A DNA stretch of 64,000 bases from JALHFZ01 sp964483085 (GTDB lineage Bacteria; Synergistota; Synergistia; Synergistales; Aminobacteriaceae). A program made the translations under genes and the position numbers. The DNA lies in assembly GCA_964483085.1 (NCBI GenBank), contig CAYZZX010000001.1:1-64000 (forward strand), read 5' to 3'. Numbering within the stretch: position 1 is the first letter of the stretch; every line of letters begins with the position of its first letter. Below the pieces are notes generated by a model. That model saw nothing but the letters and a program-made list of their open reading frames with translations. It had not been told where the DNA came from and did no database searches. Of this stretch, positions 49,900 through 58,628 are shown piece by piece.

Positions 49900-50832
49900 A
49901 TGCCCTATCTTGAGGCCATCGCCGCTCCGGGAGGCTCGGGGCGGCGGCTTCTCGACGAAACCCTTGCAGCTCTCGCATCCCGGGGGTACCCTCACCGCCG
50001 GACTGTCGAGGGCGGAGAATGGAATACCCTCCTCGCCGAAGGGAACACCGGCGGTCTTTTCGACCCCCTTGGAGTGACTGTCGTCGAATCCGCGGAGAAT
50101 TTGGGTCCCTTTCCGAAGGAACTCCTCCCTCTGCTCGAGGAGGAGGATGCCTCTGAAGTCATCCTCCTGATCTACGCCGGAGATCCGGGAAAACTGCTTT
50201 CTCCTGATGTGAGAAAAAAAATACCCCTCCGCAAGGGAGAGAAGGTGCCCTTCTGGGCCGATGCCCGGAGGAAATGGCTTCTCTCCTTCGCCTCGTCGAA
50301 GAAGATCCTCCTCGAGGAGGACGCAGCATCTCTTCTTGTAGACATGGTTGAAGATCCCGAGGAGCTTCGGGGGGAAGTGGAGAAGCTTGGAATGTACGCT
50401 GACGGCCGCCCCGTAGACGGAGAGATGGTGCGGGCTCTTTCCTTTGACGAGGGGCGGAACAGCGTGCTCCGGTTTCTTGACGCCTTCTGTGCGGGGCGTC
50501 CCTCCGAGGTTTTCTCCGCCCTTGAACACCTTCGCAAAGAACCCTCCGTCCTCCCCCTCCTCACTGCGCTCTATAACCGCCTGCGCCCTGCTCTGTATCT
50601 CTCGGTCTTCGGACCGAAGAGGGGAGCCTGGGTGCAGAAAACCTTCGACGTGCGAGACTACGCCTTCAAGATGTCCCGGGAAGCCTCGGCCCTTTATTCA
50701 GCCGATGCCATACGGGACTTTGTCCTCGGCCTTCTCGCCCTCTCATGGACGGAAAAGACCGGCGGCGCCGAGGGGTGGTGGGGGTTCGAAACTCTTCTTC
50801 TTCAATGTATGGCATCGGGAGGGAAAAAATAA
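49900..50832 (+). CDS. holA: DNA polymerase III delta subunit (HolA)
   Basis: 310 residues. The AAA+-like fold of HolA, without ATP-binding residues, is suggested by L-L-L-I-Y-A-G-D type strands, followed by a helical collar domain (L-P-L-L-T-A-L-Y-N-R-L-R). Delta opens the sliding clamp within the clamp loader. The leuS-holA-rpsT neighbourhood, also seen in other bacteria, is the strongest support. The ATG follows the leuS stop without gap. Confidence 0.78.
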   Translation: MPYLEAIAAPGGSGRRLLDETLAALASRGYPHRRTVEGGEWNTLLAEGNTGGLFDPLGVTVVESAENLGPFPKELLPLLEEEDASEVILLIYAGDPGKLLSPDVRKKIPLRKGEKVPFWADARRKWLLSFASSKKILLEEDAASLLVDMVEDPEELRGEVEKLGMYADGRPVDGEMVRALSFDEGRNSVLRFLDAFCAGRPSEVFSALEHLRKEPSVLPLLTALYNRLRPALYLSVFGPKRGAWVQKTFDVRDYAFKMSREASALYSADAIRDFVLGLLALSWTEKTGGAEGWWGFETLLLQCMASGGKK

Positions 50833-50864
50833 AAAAAGCCGAGAGGACGAAAGTCCGCTCAGCT
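50828..50864 (-). terminator. Rho-independent terminator for rpsT (minus strand)
   Basis: Reading on the minus strand, AGCTGAG-C-GGAC pairs with GTCC-T-CTCGGCT around a four-base loop and is followed by TTTTTTTATTTTTT. It lies just past the holA stop. Confidence 0.75.
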
Positions 50865-50897
50865 AGAAAAGGCATCTCTGCATTATGAAAAAAACTC

Positions 50898-51173
50898 TCA
50901 GGCTTGATCGCCGTGGAGGGTTTTTACCCTGTTTGTGAGCATTGACTTTCTTCTGGAGCCGGTATTTCCGTGCATGACGCCCTTCACCACGGCCTTGTCA
51001 ATAACGCTCTGGGCCACCGCGAGACGCTTGTCAGCCAGGGCTGTATCTTTGCTCTCAACAGCCTCGAGGACCTTTTTCACGGCATTTTTGCACCGGGTTG
51101 TCCAGAAGCGGTTGTACAGTCTGTTCTTTTCGCTGGTCTTCATTCTTTTTTCCGCAGACTTCTTGTTAGGCAT
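50898..51173 (-). CDS. rpsT: 30S ribosomal protein S20
   Basis: 91 residues, very basic. The start M-P-N-K-K-S-A-E-K-R-M matches S20 and is preceded by gggaggaggt on the minus strand. Typical S20 helices and the C-terminal G-S-R-R-K-S motif are present. It binds 16S rRNA. The longer frame reaching 51206 is an upstream extension without support. Confidence 0.95.
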   Translation of the reverse strand: MPNKKSAEKRMKTSEKNRLYNRFWTTRCKNAVKKVLEAVESKDTALADKRLAVAQSVIDKAVVKGVMHGNTGSRRKSMLTNRVKTLHGDQA

Positions 51174-51204
51174 GAACCTCACCTCCTCCCGAGAGAACCA
51201 CGAC

Positions 51205-51234
51205 ATTTTAGCATGATTTCTGTTATATTAGCAA
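51205..51234 (-). promoter_or_regulatory. Promoter for rpsT
   Basis: On the minus strand, TTGCTA, 18 bases and TGCTAAAAT (extended -10), ending about 32 bases before the start codon. Confidence 0.6.
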
Positions 51235-51291
51235 GAGAAAAAAATAAGCTCCGAATAATGATTATCCGAAAGGGAGAGAAGGAAAAAGATT

Positions 51292-53241
51292 ATGGAAATC
51301 CCCCCCATGGAGGAAGTCTTCGGCCCCGAGGGGATGTTTTCCCGCTCCTTTCCCGGTTTCGAACACCGTTCTTCCCAGGTAGAGCTTGCAGAAGAGGTGC
51401 GAAAGGTCCTTCTCGACGAGGAGGACGGTCTCTCCCTCGCGGCGGAGGCCCCTCCCGGCGTGGGAAAAACCTTCGCCCTCCTCGCTCCGGCCATGCTGCA
51501 GGCGGCCGCCAAAGGAAAGTCAATTCTCGTCCTCACGGCAGGAATTCCTCTGCAGGAGCAGCTGATTGAAAAGGACCTGCCTGCATTGAACCAACTGCTC
51601 GGCTTGAGGCTCTCCTTCGGTCTTCTCAAGGGGAGGGGGAACTACGCCTGTCTTCTCCGCGCCGAGGAGGCTGCCGACACCGATGGAAACCGGGGGGGGT
51701 ACCTTCCCATAGGCGATACCGGAGATGCGTCGGCAAAAATCGCGGAATGGATTCAGCTCACAACCACAGGCGACCTTTCAGAACTCTCCCTTCCTCCCGG
51801 TTCGCCCGCAATAGGGCGCATCGCGTCATCCTGGACTTCCTGCCTCGGACCGGCTTGTCCTCTGAGAGATCGCTGTTTCGTCACGAAGGTGCTCCGGGAA
51901 GCCCAAAGCTGGTCTATCGTTGTAGCGAACTACCATTTGTATTTTTCCTGGGTGCTCGGAGCCGGAAAAGCCTTTCCCGTCCCCTGTGATATCCTCATCT
52001 GCGACGAAGCTCATCGCCTTGCCGAGGCCGCCCGTTCCGCCCTGACGATCTCCGTCTCATGGGACGAGATAGTACGGCTGCTCCGCAGCAGAGTACTCTC
52101 CGAAGGTGCGTCCGACCTGCCCCTTTCGACGGACTCATCGAAGGACTCAGCGGCGCTCGCCCGCCAGATACGGGAGGAGGCGGCCCGTTTCTTCGATCTC
52201 CTCGAGGTGAAAATCCCCGCTCGAAAAGCCTCAATATCCGTCCGGAACGAGGAGATATGGTATCAGCAATCCCTCCTTTCTTCAAAAATTTCTGATCTTC
52301 TGTACCTCTTCGCCCCTCTCGAGGAAACTCAGCCGGAAGAGGAGGGGAAATCCGCCCTTTCCGCATGGCTGGAAGACCTTCGGCGGATCAGGTCTGCATT
52401 GATCGAATGTGCGGGGGTTTCCTCCTTTCCGTCCCGGGCGTACTGGAAGGATGGACGCTCCCTCTCGAGCGCACCTGCGGCTCCGAGCACCGAAATAGCC
52501 CGCTCCTTCGAAGAGGGGGCGCCGGAAAAGACATTCTACATCTCCGCCACCCTCACTCTGGGAGGAAAATGGGACTACTGGCAGCGTGAGACAGGGTTGA
52601 CCCCCTCCCGCTTCTTCCAGGGGACGTCGCCCTTCAACCTTGAGGAGCAGATGGAAATCCTCGTGGTGGATACGGGGCTCGAAGTTCGTGACCCCGGATA
52701 CGACGAAACCCTCTCCCGCGTCATTGAAAAGCTGGTGGAAAAGAACGGAGGCAGCTCTCTCGTTTTGCTGAGCTCAAAGCGCCTTATGACCCGTACTGCC
52801 GAGACCCTCAGAAGCAAAACAAGAGGGTATTCGATTCTGGTGCAGGGGGAGCTTCCCCGCACGGAGCTCCTCAGGCTCTTTCGAAGCGACAGGACCTCTG
52901 TCCTCGTCGGGAGCGCCTCCTTCCGGGAGGGGGTGGACGTTCCGGGGGACGGCCTTACCCAGGTGATCATCGACAGAATCCCCTTTGCTCACCCCGATGA
53001 TCCTCTCGTGCAGGCCAGAACGGCCCTCGAGGGGGGAGAGGCCTTTCGCCGGACGATCCTTCCCGAGGCGAAGATGCTTCTGAAGCAGGCTGCCGGAAGG
53101 CTCATCAGAAGTACGGAGGATAGAGGAATCGTCGCCATTCTCGACGGACGAGTGCTTGAGCGGAGGGCATGGAATATTCCCTCCGCTCTGCCGAAGGTCA
53201 AATACCGCCGCCTTCTCCTCTCCCGTAACCAGCAGTTGTAA
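51292..53241 (+). CDS. dinG: ATP-dependent DNA helicase, DinG family
   Basis: 649 residues, superfamily 2 XPD-like. Walker A P-P-G-V-G-K-T (about residue 60) and D-E-A-H (about 233) are visible. Between them, cysteines in the C-L-G-P-A-C ... C segment (about 184-196) could ligate an iron-sulfur cluster, with a fourth Cys upstream. The C-terminal helicase motif Q-A-A-G-R-L-I-R-S (about 602-610) is present. No N-terminal exonuclease domain, so it is the DinG rather than the DinG-exo form. Role: unwinding of damaged DNA or R-loops. Confidence 0.9.
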   Translation: MEIPPMEEVFGPEGMFSRSFPGFEHRSSQVELAEEVRKVLLDEEDGLSLAAEAPPGVGKTFALLAPAMLQAAAKGKSILVLTAGIPLQEQLIEKDLPALNQLLGLRLSFGLLKGRGNYACLLRAEEAADTDGNRGGYLPIGDTGDASAKIAEWIQLTTTGDLSELSLPPGSPAIGRIASSWTSCLGPACPLRDRCFVTKVLREAQSWSIVVANYHLYFSWVLGAGKAFPVPCDILICDEAHRLAEAARSALTISVSWDEIVRLLRSRVLSEGASDLPLSTDSSKDSAALARQIREEAARFFDLLEVKIPARKASISVRNEEIWYQQSLLSSKISDLLYLFAPLEETQPEEEGKSALSAWLEDLRRIRSALIECAGVSSFPSRAYWKDGRSLSSAPAAPSTEIARSFEEGAPEKTFYISATLTLGGKWDYWQRETGLTPSRFFQGTSPFNLEEQMEILVVDTGLEVRDPGYDETLSRVIEKLVEKNGGSSLVLLSSKRLMTRTAETLRSKTRGYSILVQGELPRTELLRLFRSDRTSVLVGSASFREGVDVPGDGLTQVIIDRIPFAHPDDPLVQARTALEGGEAFRRTILPEAKMLLKQAAGRLIRSTEDRGIVAILDGRVLERRAWNIPSALPKVKYRRLLLSRNQQL

Positions 53242-53280
53242 GCAGGTCTGCCCTGCGGATCGGGCTTCGGACGAAATCTG

Positions 53281-53309
53281 TTGCTCCATCGGGAACGGTA
53301 TGATATAGT
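53281..53309 (+). promoter_or_regulatory. Promoter for the rpmH operon
   Basis: TTGCTC (53281-53286), 17 bases, TGATATAGT (-10 TATAGT at 53304-53309 with extended TG). Confidence 0.6.
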
Positions 53310-53374
53310 ATCAAGGCTGAAAAAAAGAGCCCGTATGGGCCGTATGTCTTTTATTGCCATTGGGAGGTGTCCTC

Positions 53375-53509
53375 GTGAAACAGACGTTCCAGCCCCACAA
53401 TCGACCGAGAAAAAGAAAGATGGGCTTTCTTGCCCGGTCAAGTTCTCCTTCGGGCCGCCGCATTCTCCGAAATCGCCGGAGGAGAGGCCGCGCACGGTTG
53501 GCCGTATAG
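53375..53509 (+). CDS. rpmH: 50S ribosomal protein L34
   Basis: 44 residues, short and Arg/Lys-rich: M-K-Q-T-F-Q-P-H-N-R-P-R-K-R-K at the start and R-I-L-R-N-R-R-R-R-G-R at the C-terminus, the L34 pattern. GTG start, with gggaggtg eight bases upstream. Too short for simple gene finders, but the order rpmH-rnpA-yidD-yidC-jag is the universal bacterial arrangement. Three bases separate it from rnpA. Confidence 0.95.
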   Translation: MKQTFQPHNRPRKRKMGFLARSSSPSGRRILRNRRRRGRARLAV

Positions 53510-53512
53510 TTC

Positions 53513-53914
53513 TTGCGCTTTCCATATCCCCGCTCTACGCGCCTTCAACGGGGTTGGGAGTTTGATCTTGCCTTCCGCACCGGCAATCGACTGAGAGGCG
53601 ATCTGGTGCGGTTGCTATTTTTAGAGGTTCCCGACTCTCCCCTCAGGATAGGTCTTGCCGTGGGAAAGAAGCAGGGTGCATCCCATGAACGAAATCGGGG
53701 AAGGCGAATTCTGAAAGAGGGTTTTCGCCGTCTTCGTCCATGGATGAAGGATGGCTTCTGGCTTGTGGCATCTCTGCGGGATCAGGGGATGGCAGCTAAT
53801 GCCAGAGATATTTATTTTGATTTAGCCCGCCTTCTCTTTCGCAACAACTTTCTTTCCCCCGACTGGCCCGGAGCAAACTGGGAGATGCCGCAGGAAGGAG
53901 CGGATTCGATATGA
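53513..53914 (+). CDS. rnpA: Ribonuclease P protein component
   Basis: 133 residues. The RNase P protein signature R-N-R-x-R-R-I-L-K-E-x-F-R lies near residues 61-73, with L-A-V-G-K-K-Q before it. It binds the catalytic RnpB RNA for tRNA 5' maturation. A TTG start three bases after rpmH implies translational coupling. It overlaps yidD by four bases. Confidence 0.93.
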   Translation: MRFPYPRSTRLQRGWEFDLAFRTGNRLRGDLVRLLFLEVPDSPLRIGLAVGKKQGASHERNRGRRILKEGFRRLRPWMKDGFWLVASLRDQGMAANARDIYFDLARLLFRNNFLSPDWPGANWEMPQEGADSI

Positions 53915-54171
53915 CCATTGCGGCTCTGCTGGGCATCAAGCTGATTCGGGGATACCAGGTGATTCTTTCGCCCTGGCTCGGAAACAACTGCCGTTTTTAT
54001 CCTACCTGTTCTCAATATGCTCTTGAGGCCATCGGCCTCCACGGTTTTTTTCGAGGAAGTGTACTCGCGACCAAAAGAATCTGTAAATGCGCTCCCTGGA
54101 GCGATGGAGGGTACGATCCCGTTCCTCTCCCCGCATCCCGGAGCTACACGTTCAAGGATGGTGATCTATAG
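53911..54171 (+). CDS. yidD: Membrane protein insertion efficiency factor YidD
   Basis: 86 residues. The family motif C-R-F-Y-P-T-C-S-Q-Y-A-x-E-A-I follows a short amphipathic helix, and a K-R-I-C-K-C-x-P-W-x-D-G-G-Y-D-P-V segment is at the end. It helps YidC-dependent membrane insertion. The start overlaps rnpA and the stop overlaps yidC. Confidence 0.95.
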   Translation: MTIAALLGIKLIRGYQVILSPWLGNNCRFYPTCSQYALEAIGLHGFFRGSVLATKRICKCAPWSDGGYDPVPLPASRSYTFKDGDL

Positions 54172-54959
54172 TGGGTGCTATATGGAAAATGGGCGGCGAC
54201 CTCATGATGAAGCTCATGGAGATGGTTCATGGGTTCACGGGTTCCTGGGGTCTCGCCATTATCGTTCTTACTCTTATCGTTCGGCTGATGCTCCACCCCC
54301 TGACCAAAAAACAGATGTCAAGCATGCAGAAGATGCAGAAACTCCAGCCGAGAATCAAAATGCTTCAGGAAAAGTACAAGGACGACAAGGAATCCCTCAA
54401 CCGGGAGATGATGGCCCTCTACAAAGAGAACAAGGTGAACCCGGCTGCGGGATGTCTTCCCCTTGTGGTTCAGCTCCCCATCTTCATCCTTCTCTACAGA
54501 GTTCTCACGAATTATGATTTTTCCGGAGTCACCTTCCTCGGAATGCAGCTTGACGGATCGGTTCTCACGACTGTTGCCACAGCCCTCGGACTAACGGTTG
54601 AACAGGGCCAGATAGGCATCATGACCGTCCTCAACGGAATTTTGAGCAACCCTGCGGGGCTGCTCAACGTCGGAGTGTATCTGCCGAACACGCTGCTCCT
54701 TGTCGTCATCGGCTTCCTCACCTGGTATCAGCAGAAGCTTACCTCCAGCGGAAACCCTCAGATGAGCATGATGAACTGGTTCATGCCCCTCTTCCTCACC
54801 TTCATCTGCCTGAGCCTTCCCGGAGGCGTGCTGCTTTACTGGGGTGTCTCATCCCTTCTCGGCGTGGTTCAGCAGCTGCTTATGGCGCGGAAAACAGCGG
54901 TGGAGATGCAGCAGAAGCCTGTTTTATTCAAGGATAAACCGACGAAAAGCGGCGATTAG
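54171..54959 (+). CDS. yidC: Membrane protein insertase YidC (short form)
   Basis: 262 residues. Oxa1/YidC core with about five helices; the groove Arg in T-L-I-V-R-L-M-L-H-P-L (about residue 42) is followed by the Met/Lys-rich coiled-coil C1 loop. It lacks the large periplasmic P1 domain of proteobacterial YidC. GTG start at the yidD stop. Confidence 0.93.
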   Translation: MGAIWKMGGDLMMKLMEMVHGFTGSWGLAIIVLTLIVRLMLHPLTKKQMSSMQKMQKLQPRIKMLQEKYKDDKESLNREMMALYKENKVNPAAGCLPLVVQLPIFILLYRVLTNYDFSGVTFLGMQLDGSVLTTVATALGLTVEQGQIGIMTVLNGILSNPAGLLNVGVYLPNTLLLVVIGFLTWYQQKLTSSGNPQMSMMNWFMPLFLTFICLSLPGGVLLYWGVSSLLGVVQQLLMARKTAVEMQQKPVLFKDKPTKSGD

Positions 54960-54997
54960 GCATCTCGCGTTTCCTCTCTTTTGAAAGGAGGATTCCC

Positions 54998-55645
54998 TTG
55001 AACGACAACGAAGTTCTTGTGCTTGATGTACCCGCCGTGGAAGAGGCGCGAAAGACCGCGGCTGCCCAATGGGGTCTTGATACAAAAGATGTCGTGGTAA
55101 AAGTGATCGAAGAGGAGAAAAGCTTCTTCGGCCTTCTCGGCAGAAAGCTCAGGGTTGAAGTCCGTCCCGTGGCGCCCCTCGTTCTTCTGCGGGGCCGGAA
55201 TCTTCTCGAAAAGCTGCTGGTCATGATGGACCTGTCCGTCACTCCGGAGATCACCGAAGAAGGAAGGCTCAACCTCTCCGGTCAGGACGCTGGCATCATC
55301 ATAGGGAAATACGGAGAGACTCTCAAGTCTATTGAGTTCATTGTGAATCTCATGGCCCGCAATGTGGACGAGGGGGAAAAAATCTACCTCGACAGCGACG
55401 GCTACCGCCAGCGAAGGGAACTGAGCCTTGAGCGTGTTGCCCTCGCTGCAGCCCGCAAGGCGGTTCGGAAGGGAAAACCGACCTATCTCGAACCCATGAC
55501 CAGCTGGGAGCGGCGTATCATCCACATGACCCTCAAAGAGCAGAGCGATGTGGAAACCCGTTCGGTGGGAGAGACTCCCTCTCGAAAAGTGGTTGTCTGG
55601 CCCGTCCGGCCGGGATCTTCGCCTCGCCCATCAAGGGACCGGTAA
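54998..55645 (+). CDS. jag: Jag/KhpB RNA-binding protein
   Basis: 215 residues. A Jag-N domain (E-E-K-S-F-F-G-L-L-G-R-K) is followed by a KH domain with G-K-Y-G-E-T-L (about 102-108) and an R3H domain with R-R-x-L-S-L-E-R-V-A and W-E-R-R-I-I-H. It is an RNA-binding regulator in the YidC operon. TTG start after aaaggagg. Confidence 0.93.
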   Translation: MNDNEVLVLDVPAVEEARKTAAAQWGLDTKDVVVKVIEEEKSFFGLLGRKLRVEVRPVAPLVLLRGRNLLEKLLVMMDLSVTPEITEEGRLNLSGQDAGIIIGKYGETLKSIEFIVNLMARNVDEGEKIYLDSDGYRQRRELSLERVALAAARKAVRKGKPTYLEPMTSWERRIIHMTLKEQSDVETRSVGETPSRKVVVWPVRPGSSPRPSRDR

Positions 55646-55658
55646 ACACCCTCCCCCG

Positions 55659-56441
55659 ATGTATCCTATCCTGTTTACTATGGGACCATGGCCGGTCCAC
55701 AGCTATTACCTGCTGTGGACCGCTGCTTTATCCCTTGCGGTGGTTTTGGCGAGAAGGAGAATGACCAGGTTCGGATCGGTGGACGACGATTCGGCCAGGT
55801 ACGTCATTATTTCAGCCTTTTTGGGCATGCTTATCGGAGCCCGCCTCGGAAGCATCCTCGATTCTCTTCCCCTATACACCCGCGACCCCATGAAACTTCT
55901 CCGCTTCTGGGAAGGAGGGCTTTCTGCCGTTCCGGCCTTCCTCGGTGCGGGTGCAGCTGGTATCTGGGCCTCCCGCCGACGGGGAGTTCCACTGTGGATC
56001 GTTGCGGACAGCGCAAGCATTCCCGCTGCCCTTGCAGTCTCCATCGGCCGGTGGGGGTGTTATCTCAACGGATGCTGCATCGGCACAGCTTCGTCCCTCC
56101 CGTGGTCAGTCCACTTTCCCTTTGATCCCCCTGATCTCTTCAGGCATCCTGTTCAGCTTTACTATGCCTTCGGCGCCCTCGCCATTGCCGCAGTGCTCTA
56201 TCTGCTGGAGCCCCTTCTGCCGCAGGCGAGGGAGAGGAGAAAAATCTCCGGAGCGGTTCTCTGGCCCCTGTTCATGATCCTCTATTCTCTCTTACGCCTT
56301 ACGCTGGACGTCCTCCGGGAGGAGTACTCCGCGGCGGGGCTGCAAAGCGTCAGAATGATGCTCTTCGGAATATCAGCCGCAGGCGTGCTGTGGCTCTCCC
56401 ATTCATTCTTCGTCCGTACCCGCATCCCGTCAAAAAGATAG
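55659..56441 (+). CDS. Prolipoprotein diacylglyceryl transferase-like protein
   Basis: 260 residues, about seven membrane helices. Lgt-family features are an early P-V-H-S-Y segment, a G-G-L-S-A region after helix 3, and the I-G-R-W-G-C-Y-L-N-G-C-C-I-G motif (about 129-142), which carries Cys residues in place of the classical N-G-E. H-P-V-Q-L-Y follows. Likely transfers diacylglycerol to lipoprotein Cys; sequence divergence leaves some doubt. ATG at 55659 follows the jag stop by 13 bases; a longer frame inside jag is unlikely. Confidence 0.75.
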   Translation: MYPILFTMGPWPVHSYYLLWTAALSLAVVLARRRMTRFGSVDDDSARYVIISAFLGMLIGARLGSILDSLPLYTRDPMKLLRFWEGGLSAVPAFLGAGAAGIWASRRRGVPLWIVADSASIPAALAVSIGRWGCYLNGCCIGTASSLPWSVHFPFDPPDLFRHPVQLYYAFGALAIAAVLYLLEPLLPQARERRKISGAVLWPLFMILYSLLRLTLDVLREEYSAAGLQSVRMMLFGISAAGVLWLSHSFFVRTRIPSKR

Positions 56442-56538
56442 ATAGAAATAATTAAAACAGAATCAGTAGAAAAAACGATGATCTATTCCCCCGGAGGTTT
56501 ACAATAAAGCCACTATCAATTCATGGAGGTGCAGGTAT

Positions 56539-57969
56539 ATGAATCAATACAGTATGTTCCCGGCAGCTTCCCCGGTCAGAAGGACATTTCTTTTTCTGGG
56601 AGCGATTCTGCTTATAGCCCTTCTCTCGGCCTCGCCGCTGTTCGCCCAGGACCCGTTTTCTGGAAACCCGGTGGCCAAAATCGCGAGGGAACTTTCTCCC
56701 GCTGTCGTCAATATCGACGTGGAGGCCATGGTGACCCGGCCCGCCCACCCCTTTGCCGATGACCCGCTCTTCCGTCAGTTTTTCGGAGAGGAATTCAAAC
56801 GGTTTTCCCGAACGATCCCCATGAAGGGAAGAGGATCCGGTTTCATCGTCTCGAAAGAGGGGCACATCCTCACGAACAATCACGTAGTCGAGGGAGCGGA
56901 CAAGATCACGGCGACCTTCTCAGACGGCAGCGTTCATGATGCAAAGGTCCTCGGAAAGGACCCGACCTTCGATCTCGCGGTTCTGAAAATCGAGGGTAAA
57001 AATGACTACCCCTTCCTTCAGCTCGGAGACTCGGACAAGGCCGAGGTGGGGGAGTGGGTCGTGGCCATCGGAAATCCCTTCGGGCTTGAGCATACCGTGA
57101 CTGTCGGCGTGCTTTCCGCGAAGAACAGAAGTATTCATGCCGAGAATATCAATTTTGACGGGTTTTTGCAGACTGACGCCGCCATCAACCCCGGCAACAG
57201 CGGCGGCCCCCTTCTCGACATCAACGGCAGGGTCGTGGGTATCAACACCGCTATCGTACCCTACGCACAGGGAATCGGTTTCGCCGTTCCTGTCAACATG
57301 GCGAAGCAGGTCATGGACGATCTGATTAAGTTCGGCCGGGTGAAGAGGGGATGGCTTGGAGTCTACATTCAGCCCCTTACGAAGGAGTTTGCCGAAGCCT
57401 ACGGCGTAGGGGAGGAAAAGGGCGCCGTCGTGAGCGATGTTATGGAGAATACTCCGGCTGAAAAAGCCGGTCTTCAGCGGGGCGACGTGGTCCTCACCGT
57501 AGAGGGCGAAAAGGTGAAGGATTCGAAGGACTTCGTCTCGAAGATACGCAATCACCTCGCCGGAGAAAAGATCACCCTTGGAATGGTCCGCAATAAGAAA
57601 AAACTTGATATCGATGTGGTCCTCGGTGAAATGCCCGGCAGCGAGGGAGCTCTTGTGTCAGGAACTGACGGCGCAAAGATGCTTCGGGAGCTGGGAATGG
57701 AAGTTGCTCCGGTGACTGCTGAAATTCAAAAGAAAAACAAGCTCAGAAACAGCGACGGCCTCGTGGTGACCTCGGTGGAAAAGGACTCGCTCGCCCAGAG
57801 AGCGGGCCTCCGTGAGGGAGACATTCTCCTTGAGGTCAACGGTACCCGGCTCACCGAACCGAAGGATCTTGAGAAGACCGCACCAAAGAAGGGCAGCTCT
57901 ACCGTACTTCTTGTCTGGCGCGACGGTCGTACCTTCTTCGTCTCAATTCGGGGCAGCGAGGGAAAATAA
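56539..57969 (+). CDS. degP: DegP/HtrA-type periplasmic serine protease
   Basis: 476 residues. A signal peptide ends in L-F-A-Q. The trypsin-like domain has the catalytic triad His115 (N-N-H-V-V), Asp145 (F-D-L-A-V) and Ser221 (G-N-S-G-G-P). Two PDZ domains follow, beginning around residues 275 and 380. Role: degradation and chaperoning of misfolded envelope proteins. ATG preceded by tggaggt. A strong terminator follows. Confidence 0.95.
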   Translation: MNQYSMFPAASPVRRTFLFLGAILLIALLSASPLFAQDPFSGNPVAKIARELSPAVVNIDVEAMVTRPAHPFADDPLFRQFFGEEFKRFSRTIPMKGRGSGFIVSKEGHILTNNHVVEGADKITATFSDGSVHDAKVLGKDPTFDLAVLKIEGKNDYPFLQLGDSDKAEVGEWVVAIGNPFGLEHTVTVGVLSAKNRSIHAENINFDGFLQTDAAINPGNSGGPLLDINGRVVGINTAIVPYAQGIGFAVPVNMAKQVMDDLIKFGRVKRGWLGVYIQPLTKEFAEAYGVGEEKGAVVSDVMENTPAEKAGLQRGDVVLTVEGEKVKDSKDFVSKIRNHLAGEKITLGMVRNKKKLDIDVVLGEMPGSEGALVSGTDGAKMLRELGMEVAPVTAEIQKKNKLRNSDGLVVTSVEKDSLAQRAGLREGDILLEVNGTRLTEPKDLEKTAPKKGSSTVLLVWRDGRTFFVSIRGSEGK

Positions 57970-57999
57970 CCGAATTGTTTTAAGTTTTCCAAAGATTAA

Positions 58000-58045
58000 A
58001 ACATGAGGGCCGGATTCCCCGTGGATCCGGTCCTCATGTTCTTTT
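58000..58045 (+). terminator. Rho-independent terminator after degP
   Basis: A long stem (aacatgagggccggat / atccggtcctcatgtt, one mismatch) followed by CTTTTC. Confidence 0.8.
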
Positions 58046-58137
58046 CAGTCGTGTCGGCCTCAGCATGGACAGGCGATCTTGTAGCCTACTCTTCAGACCA
58101 TCCTCCTTGAGGCGATTCAATATCGGTGCTTTTGCGT

Positions 58138-58166
58138 TTGCTTTCTTTTCTTTGCAGTGATACTAT
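58138..58166 (+). promoter_or_regulatory. Promoter for rpsO
   Basis: TTGCTT (58138-58143), 17 bases, TGATACTAT (extended -10, TACTAT at 58161-58166). Confidence 0.6.
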
Positions 58167-58171
58167 TTCCC

Positions 58172-58225
58172 TGACCCTTACGCGGATGAGCGCTTGTGCC
58201 GCTCTTCTGGGTTTCGGGATTTTAT
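58172..58225 (+). promoter_or_regulatory. Possible S15 autoregulatory leader
   Basis: The ~70-base rpsO leader contains GC-rich complementary segments (gcgg / ccgc; agcg / cgct; ccc / ggg) that can form a hairpin or junction just before the ribosome site. S15 often binds its own leader, but no specific known leader class was matched. Confidence 0.3.
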
Positions 58226-58242
58226 CTATGAGGTGAAAGAAA

Positions 58243-58509
58243 ATGCTCGAAAAAGAACAGAAACAGGAAATAATCTCCGATTATCGCACTCATACCGTCG
58301 ATACCGGTTCTCCGGAGGTTCAGGTTGCCATGCTGACCCAGCGCATCCGTGAGCTCACGGAGCACCTCAAAGTGCATACGAAGGACTTCCACTCCCGGAG
58401 AGGGCTTCTCAAGATGGTGGGAACCAGAAGAAAACTTCTTCGATATCTTCGTGAGAAGGATTTCAGCCGCTACAGAACCCTCATCGAACGGCTCGGCCTC
58501 CGCCACTGA
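58243..58509 (+). CDS. rpsO: 30S ribosomal protein S15
   Basis: 88 residues, the standard length. Signature segments: D-T-G-S-P-E-V-Q-V-A-x-L-T-x-R-I near residues 21-36, H-x-x-D-F-H-S-R-R-G-L-L near 45-57 and the C-terminal L-I-E-R-L-G-L-R. Gaggtg precedes the ATG. It is separated from pnp by a terminator. Confidence 0.97.
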   Translation: MLEKEQKQEIISDYRTHTVDTGSPEVQVAMLTQRIRELTEHLKVHTKDFHSRRGLLKMVGTRRKLLRYLREKDFSRYRTLIERLGLRH

Positions 58510-58523
58510 AGAGCGGAGGTTTT

Positions 58524-58551
58524 CGCGGGGACGACGGTCCCCGCTTTTTTT
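58524..58551 (+). terminator. Rho-independent terminator between rpsO and pnp
   Basis: A stem cgcggggac / gtccccg with a short loop, followed by CTTTTTTT. Confidence 0.85.
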
Positions 58552-58570
58552 ATGTATTTTCGCCGGAATG

Positions 58571-58579
58571 TGGTATTCT
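58571..58579 (+). promoter_or_regulatory. Extended -10 promoter for pnp
   Basis: TGGTATTCT 50 bases before the pnp start, right behind the rpsO terminator. Only a poor -35 (TATGTA) lies 17 bases upstream. Confidence 0.45.
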
Positions 58580-58628
58580 TTATTGCGAATAGAAAGAGAA
58601 GAAGAAGGAAAGAGGAGGAACATAGAAT

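Noticed and set aside
53242..54171. Replication origin near rpmH/rnpA
   Set aside because: No dnaA gene and no cluster of DnaA boxes was seen.
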